Shown in pieces: positions 36,838-41,178 of a stretch of 41,178 nt of DNA. Position 1 is the first letter of the stretch, and each line of letters starts with the position of its first letter. Both the position numbers and the translations under genes were made by a program. The stretch is taken from contig JAIVHM010000156.1 of NCBI GenBank assembly GCA_020201095.1, positions 1-41,178 of the forward strand, read 5' to 3'. The notes beneath the pieces were generated by a model, which did no database searches, was not told the DNA's origin, and worked only from the letters and a program-made list of their open reading frames with translations. This DNA comes from Halomonas sp. (GTDB lineage Bacteria; Pseudomonadota; Gammaproteobacteria; Pseudomonadales; Halomonadaceae).

Positions 36838-38167
36838 ATGACCACCTCGTGCCCCCACCAATTCCGCTGGCAAAAAGCCATCCGCCGCACAACGCAGCGG
36901 GTCGGTACCTTGCCGCGGGTGGGCACCAGCGGTCGCGTTGTGCGGGCGACCGGCACTGCCCAAAAACGATGCACATCATGAACAGCCTTATGCCGAAGCC
37001 GAAGTCGTCGGGTTCGCTGGGGATAAGCTCTACCTAATGCCCCTTGAGCAAATCTCAGGCCTGATGCCCGGCGCCCGCGTATCACCGCTGAGCGATGGGA
37101 GCGGCCACATCGCAAGACGCTTTCCCATCGGCGAGGAGCTGCTGGGTCGAGTGCTTGACGGTAACGGCAATCCGCTCGATGACCGTGAGCACCTGGATGA
37201 CACTGCCCGCGCCACCCTGGATACGCCACCGCTTAACCCGCTATCCCGGGCGCCTATCGAGTCTCAGATCGATGTCGGCATTCGCTCGATTAACGCACTA
37301 CTGAGCGTCGGCCGGGGTCAGCGTATGGGTCTTTTCGCAGGTTCAGGGGTCGGCAAATCGGTACTTTTGGGCATGATGGCACGCTATACCAAAGCGGATG
37401 TCATTGTTGTGGGCCTGATCGGTGAGCGTGGCCGTGAAGTACAGGACTTCATCGACAATATTCTCGGCCCCGAAGGCCGTCGTCGCGCCGTGGTCGTTGC
37501 CGCACCGGCCGATACATCGCCTCTGCAACGTCTCCAGGGGGCGTCTTACGCCACGCGACTGGCCGAAGGATTTCGCGATGAAGGCCGCGATGTGCTGCTG
37601 ATCATGGATTCCTTGACGCGCTTTGCCATGGCCCAGCGCGAGATTGCCCTGGCCATTGGCGAGCCCCCAGCCACCAAGGGATACCCACCGTCGGTTTTCG
37701 CCAAGCTGCCAGGTCTGGTTGAGCGCGCGGGCAACGCGGAACGTGGCGGCGGCTCAATTACTGCGTTTTACACTGTCTTGACAGAGGGTGACGATCAGCA
37801 GGACCCGATCGCGGATTCCGCCCGGGCGATTCTCGATGGTCATATTGTCCTTTCGCGTACGTTGGCCGAAGCAGGGCATTACCCGGCGATCGATATCGAA
37901 GCATCCATCAGCCGCGCAATGACCGCGATCACCGACGAAGCTCAGCAGCGTCAGTCGCGTGTCTTCAAACAATATTTCTCGCGTTATCAGCGTAATCGCG
38001 ACCTGATTAGCGTCGGTGCCTACTCACCGGGCCACGACCCACAGCTTGATGAGGCGGTAAAGCGTTTTCCCGAGCTCGAGCATTTTTTGCAGCAGAACAT
38101 TAATGAGAGCGCCACCATCGACGCTTCCCGACAAGCCCTGAATGCCTTGGTTGGAGAGTCATTATGA
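36838..38167 (+). pseudogene. fliI: fliI, export ATPase gene, internally deleted and frameshifted
   Basis: FliI is the flagellar type III export ATPase. The true start is ATG 36838, with AGGGG before it, reading [12 protein letters not shown] to GRVVRATG (ending near 36953). That frame then reads TAQKRCTS and stops at 36981. The second frame joins near 36953-36965 ([17 protein letters not shown]) and runs to 38167, including Walker A (GSGVGKS), [12 protein letters not shown] and the rest of the catalytic domain. In FliI proteins about 18-20 residues (L-V-L-E-A-x-G-x2-L-P-x-G type) lie between these parts. So roughly 55 bp not divisible by three are missing. A shorter 409-aa product could only start internally and has no good start site. 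Confidence 0.85.
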
Positions 38168-38616
38168 GCCGAACGCAATTGGAGATGCTTGCCGACTTAG
38201 CCCGCGAGGCCCGCGACCAAGCGGGCATCGTCCTGGCTCAGGAGCGGCAAGGTGAACAACAGACGACCGCACAACTGCAATCGCTCAAGCGTTACCGTGC
38301 AGAGTACGCAGAGCGTTTACAGCTGGCGATGCGCGACGGCATTGACCCGGCCACGATGTACAACTATCAGCAATTTCTCGGCTCGCTGGATGCTGCGTTG
38401 GAACGCGCCCGCCACACCCTGGCGGCACAGCAAAAGCGGGTGGAAAAACGCCAACAACATTGGCAACAGGAGCAGCGTAAACTGTCTTCCTACGATACAC
38501 TGACCTCACGACGGCTAGTTGAAGAACATCGACGCCTTGAGCGTTATGAACAGAAAACCAATGACGATTTGGTGACTAGCCGCTTGGCTCGCCAACGTAA
38601 TGAGACGCCGCAGTAG
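38164..38616 (+). CDS. fliJ: FliJ, export chaperone-escort protein
   Basis: A 150-aa coiled-coil protein that works with FliI and FlhA in export. ATG overlaps the fliI stop (ATGA). It is almost wholly helical, rich in Gln, Arg and Glu, with no globular domain, as in the family ([30 protein letters not shown]). Confidence 0.9.
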   Translation: MSRTQLEMLADLAREARDQAGIVLAQERQGEQQTTAQLQSLKRYRAEYAERLQLAMRDGIDPATMYNYQQFLGSLDAALERARHTLAAQQKRVEKRQQHWQQEQRKLSSYDTLTSRRLVEEHRRLERYEQKTNDDLVTSRLARQRNETPQ

Positions 38617-38635
38617 CGGTGCCAGGGAACTGAGT

Positions 38636-40015
38636 ATGAATATTCACCAGTTGCTATCAACGACGCAAGGTCAAGCGACTAGCAGTCAACAGGGCAGCAC
38701 CGCAACGGCTGACAGCGCGCGGGGATTCTTTCAGCAGGCGCTTTCCCAGGCCTCTGCTTCGCCTCACCAGCGCCTTGCCAATGCACAGGTTTCCGCGCCT
38801 TCAAACCAGGCAGGCAATAGCCCCATGGATACTGGCCAGCCGACGGAAGCCACATCCCTGACGGCGTGGCTGGAATCGCTTGGCTTGGATATCAGCCCCG
38901 AGGCCCTGGAAGCTTTGGTGGCACGCTTTGCCAACGACGGTGGCGAGTCAATGACTGAAGAAATGCCCCGTCTAGACGCTTCCGAGAGCCTTGATAGTGC
39001 CACGCTGGACGAAATTGCCCAACGCCTCGCGTTGATGGCTAATTTCAGTGATACCACAAGCGAGGCAGTAACGCTTCATGGCAATGAGGAAGCTGCGCCC
39101 ACCGCAGCTGAGCTTGCCGAACAGCTAGGCATTGAGGAAGGTGAAGCAGAGCAGTTGGTAAGTCTCCTAAGCGCTTTTGCCGCTTCACAGAGCCAGACGA
39201 CCAACACGGCTGATACCAAACAATCCGGGGCATCGCGAGGTCTGAGTGATATCGCGCAAGCACTCGGGGCTTCGTCTCAAACCGCTGAAACGAGTAAACC
39301 CTCGCGCGCAGAGAGCCTGTTAAGCCAGGTCGACGCACGGTCAACCTCTCGTCAGGGCCCTGATACCTGGGTTAATACGCTCGATACATCAGGACGCACG
39401 GCTGACGGATCTGCCAAAGCTAATCTGGTTCTGCCTACTTCATCCTCAGAAACACTATTGAACTCACTGTCGTCAAATAACGGCGGTCAGACCAACGGAC
39501 AGGCATCCGCACAAGCGGCTAGCGCTCAGCTAACGCCCACCACCAGCATGGGTAGCGCGGCCAATCCGACACCTGCTGCGGTCAACACCCCGGTAACCAG
39601 TCCCGCCTGGCCGCAACAATTAGGACAACAGCTCGTCCAGTTCGCCCAGCGAGGAGGTGACCAGCTTGTACAAATGCAACTGCATCCGGCTGAGTTGGGC
39701 GCACTTTCCATCTCCTTGAAGGTTGGCGAGCAAGGAGCCCAAGCACACTTCTTATCCAGCCACGCCCAGGTACGCCAGATCATTGAACAGGCCATCCCCC
39801 AGTTACGCGAGGCGCTCGCGGAGCAAGGTATTTCACTTGGCGAGACATCGGTTGGCGAGCAGCGCGAATCTAGCGAGCAGGGCTTTGCACAACAGCAGAC
39901 AGGCCCAGGTGGTCAGCCCGGCGTTGAAGGTGGCGAAGAAGGTAGCGGCAGTTTAGCGCCGACGATCCAGAATACACCTATCACACTGGATGGCAGGGTT
40001 GATCTGTACGCTTAA
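38636..40015 (+). CDS. fliK: FliK, hook-length control protein
   Basis: Measures hook length and triggers the FlhB switch. I start at ATG 38636 (MNIHQLLS), with AGGGAA upstream; the frame is open to 38600 but that part overlaps fliJ. The 459-aa product has a long low-complexity Ser/Thr/Gln/Ala N-terminal ruler region and a conserved C-terminal domain (LVQMQLHPAELGALSISLKV, read as MQLHPAELG and LSISLKV). It is complete. A second FliK-like gene is at 28136-29443. Confidence 0.93.
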   Translation: MNIHQLLSTTQGQATSSQQGSTATADSARGFFQQALSQASASPHQRLANAQVSAPSNQAGNSPMDTGQPTEATSLTAWLESLGLDISPEALEALVARFANDGGESMTEEMPRLDASESLDSATLDEIAQRLALMANFSDTTSEAVTLHGNEEAAPTAAELAEQLGIEEGEAEQLVSLLSAFAASQSQTTNTADTKQSGASRGLSDIAQALGASSQTAETSKPSRAESLLSQVDARSTSRQGPDTWVNTLDTSGRTADGSAKANLVLPTSSSETLLNSLSSNNGGQTNGQASAQAASAQLTPTTSMGSAANPTPAAVNTPVTSPAWPQQLGQQLVQFAQRGGDQLVQMQLHPAELGALSISLKVGEQGAQAHFLSSHAQVRQIIEQAIPQLREALAEQGISLGETSVGEQRESSEQGFAQQQTGPGGQPGVEGGEEGSGSLAPTIQNTPITLDGRVDLYA

Positions 40016-40087
40016 CCGACAACGCTACTAGACAGAACAGGTATTCCATCGCCATTGAGGTGGTATTTGGAAGCTAAGCCAAAAGAT

Positions 40088-40106
40088 AGGCTCGCCAAGC
40101 GAGCCT
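40088..40106. terminator. Hairpin between fliK and fliL
   Basis: AGGCTCGC-CAA-GCGAGCCT is a perfect 8-bp stem with a 3-nt loop, followed by GTTCATTTC with no real T-run. It could attenuate or terminate fliF-operon transcription, or protect mRNA. A new promoter for fliL would be needed in the 76 bp that follow; CATAAT at 40136-40141 is the only -10 candidate. Confidence 0.45.
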
Positions 40107-40182
40107 GTTCATTTCATCACTAGCATGCGCTTTAGGCATAATGCCACGTTAACGCCACGCATGGAGATTACGGGAACGAACA

Positions 40183-40656
40183 ATGGCTGAATCAAGCGGC
40201 GGACCAAAAAAACTACTCTGGGTAATGATCATTCTAGTGCTGCTCTCGTCTGCCGGTGCGGCAGCCGCCATTTACATGGTGCTGGATCAGGACGACGATA
40301 ACTCGGAAGACACTACCGAACAGGTTGCTGAGTCTAAGCCACCGGTATTTCTTACCATTGAGCCTTTCACTGTCAATCTGGCTGATGACCGTCATGGGAC
40401 ACGCTTGTTATATACGGGCATTACGCTGCGTGTTGAAGATGAGGACATGCGTGAACTACTGGAAGAACACATGCCACAGGTACGCAGTCGACTGCTTTCA
40501 GTGCTATCAGGTCAGGAGGCTGGCGAACTGACATCGTCGGAAGGCAAACAACAACTCGCCTCTACCATTAATGAAAGGCTAAGCGAGCCTTTCGACGAGA
40601 ACCAGCCACCGCTTGAACTGCGTGAAGTGCTGTTTACTGAATTCATTGTGCAATAA
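40183..40656 (+). CDS. fliL: FliL, stator-associated flagellar protein
   Basis: A 157-aa inner-membrane protein that rings the stator. It has one transmembrane helix at about residues 12-32 (LLWVMIILVLLSSAGAAAAIYMVL, recognised by its hydrophobic run), an acidic linker and a stomatin-like periplasmic domain (FLTIEPFTVNLADD; VLFTEFIVQ at the C-terminus). GGGAA precedes the ATG. It appears complete. Confidence 0.93.
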   Translation: MAESSGGPKKLLWVMIILVLLSSAGAAAAIYMVLDQDDDNSEDTTEQVAESKPPVFLTIEPFTVNLADDRHGTRLLYTGITLRVEDEDMRELLEEHMPQVRSRLLSVLSGQEAGELTSSEGKQQLASTINERLSEPFDENQPPLELREVLFTEFIVQ

Positions 40657-40677
40657 TTTCGGGAACTGGAGCCGTTC

Positions 40678-41178
40678 ATGTCGCAGGACGATCTACTGTC
40701 CCAGGAAGAAATTGACGCCTTACTTAAAGGGGTCAGTGGTGATGATGAGTCATCAGCTTCCTCGGCCCAGTCGCAGGATGAATCCAAGGTGCGCCCTTAC
40801 GATCCATCCACGCAGCATCGCGTTATTCGCGAGCGTTTGCATGCCCTGGACTTCATCAATGAGCGCTTCGCACGTTACTTCCGTACTGGCTTGTTTAATT
40901 TGCTTAGGCGCAGCGCCGACATAACGGTTGAATCGGTTCGATACCAGAGCTTCAGCAATTTCTCGCGCAATGTGCCCGTGCCGACCAACCTGAATATCGT
41001 TTCGATGCGCCCGTTGCGCGGCTCAAGTTTGATCGTCTTCCCACCTAATCTCGTCTTCATGGTGGTCGACAACTTGTTTGGCGGCGACGGACGTTTTGTC
41101 ACCAAATCGGACGGGCGCGAATTTACCAATACCGAGCAGCGCATTATTCATCGCCTGCTTGGTTTGGCAATTGATGCC
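40678..41178 (+). CDS. fliM: FliM, flagellar switch protein (3' end outside window)
   Basis: Receives CheY-P and sets rotation direction. The first 167 residues are present. The N-terminal CheY-P-binding peptide (LLSQEEIDALLKG) and the middle domain (LDFINERFARYFRTGLFNLLRR, seen as NERFARYFR; VVDNLFGGDGRF) are typical. GGAG lies 6 bp before the ATG, 21 bp after fliL. The rest, and probably fliN and fliOPQR, lie beyond the window. Confidence 0.95.
   Translation, partial: MSQDDLLSQEEIDALLKGVSGDDESSASSAQSQDESKVRPYDPSTQHRVIRERLHALDFINERFARYFRTGLFNLLRRSADITVESVRYQSFSNFSRNVPVPTNLNIVSMRPLRGSSLIVFPPNLVFMVVDNLFGGDGRFVTKSDGREFTNTEQRIIHRLLGLAIDA

Noticed and set aside
36444-37229. 261-codon open frame on the minus strand across fliH and fliI
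   Set aside because: It is antisense to two recognised genes and very rich in Arg and Trp, typical of a shadow frame.
1-41178. CRISPR array, IS element, prophage or integrated element
   Set aside because: No regularly spaced repeats, transposase or integrase frames were seen; gene content and base use look uniform.

Overview
The window is about 41 kb from a gammaproteobacterium, most likely a member of the Halomonadaceae (Halomonas/Chromohalobacter type). That placement is inferred from three things: an enterobacterial-style flhDC-motAB-cheAW gene order, combined with Pseudomonas-like elements (flhF, a second motCD stator, split class II nrdJa/nrdJb), at moderate GC. No rRNA, tRNA, IS element, integrase, CRISPR or phage gene was seen.

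Layout. 1-2653: 3' part of uvrA. 2807-3550: a Crp/Fnr-family regulator. 3634-6592 (minus): the split B12-dependent ribonucleotide reductase nrdJa-nrdJb, with two NrdR-like boxes upstream. 6799-7362: a small secreted protein of unknown function. From 7377 to the end is one large flagellar/chemotaxis region. Reading leftwards on the minus strand it runs: YcgR/PilZ-HD-GYP fusion; fliS-fliT-FliK-like-fhlB; flhD-flhC; motA-motB; cheA-cheW; a short MCP; cheR-cheB; a second MCP; cheY-cheZ; flhB-flhA-flhF-FlhG-like-flhE-fliA; and motC-motD. On the plus strand are flaG and then fliF-fliG-fliH-fliI-fliJ-fliK-fliL-fliM, the last cut by the window end. fliE is on the minus strand, divergent from fliF.

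The genes form a conventional hierarchy. FlhDC is the class I activator, FliA the sigma-28 for late genes, and near-consensus sigma-28 promoters lie before flaG, fliS and cheR. The Che proteins form a complete pathway on paper (A, W, R, B, Y, Z and two receptors carrying the C-terminal W-E-x-F tether). There are two stator pairs.

The main surprise is that several conserved genes lack an internal block and are otherwise clean. CheA lacks about 70 residues holding the ATP-binding N and G1 boxes. MotB lacks about 30 residues including its only transmembrane helix. fliF and fliI each lose a block and change frame. The FlhG-like gene after flhF is also frame-broken. As written, this locus should not build a working flagellum or chemotaxis system. 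It is either a recently inactivated motility locus or a set of assembly/sequencing deletions, and reads or PCR across the five junctions would decide. Other points of note are an unusually long FlhF (723 aa), an FlhG-like protein keeping only the FlhF-activating motif, and a YcgR-PilZ-HD-GYP fusion with a degenerate HHE motif. Statements about missing residues rest on remembered family sequences (mainly E. coli), not on a computed alignment.
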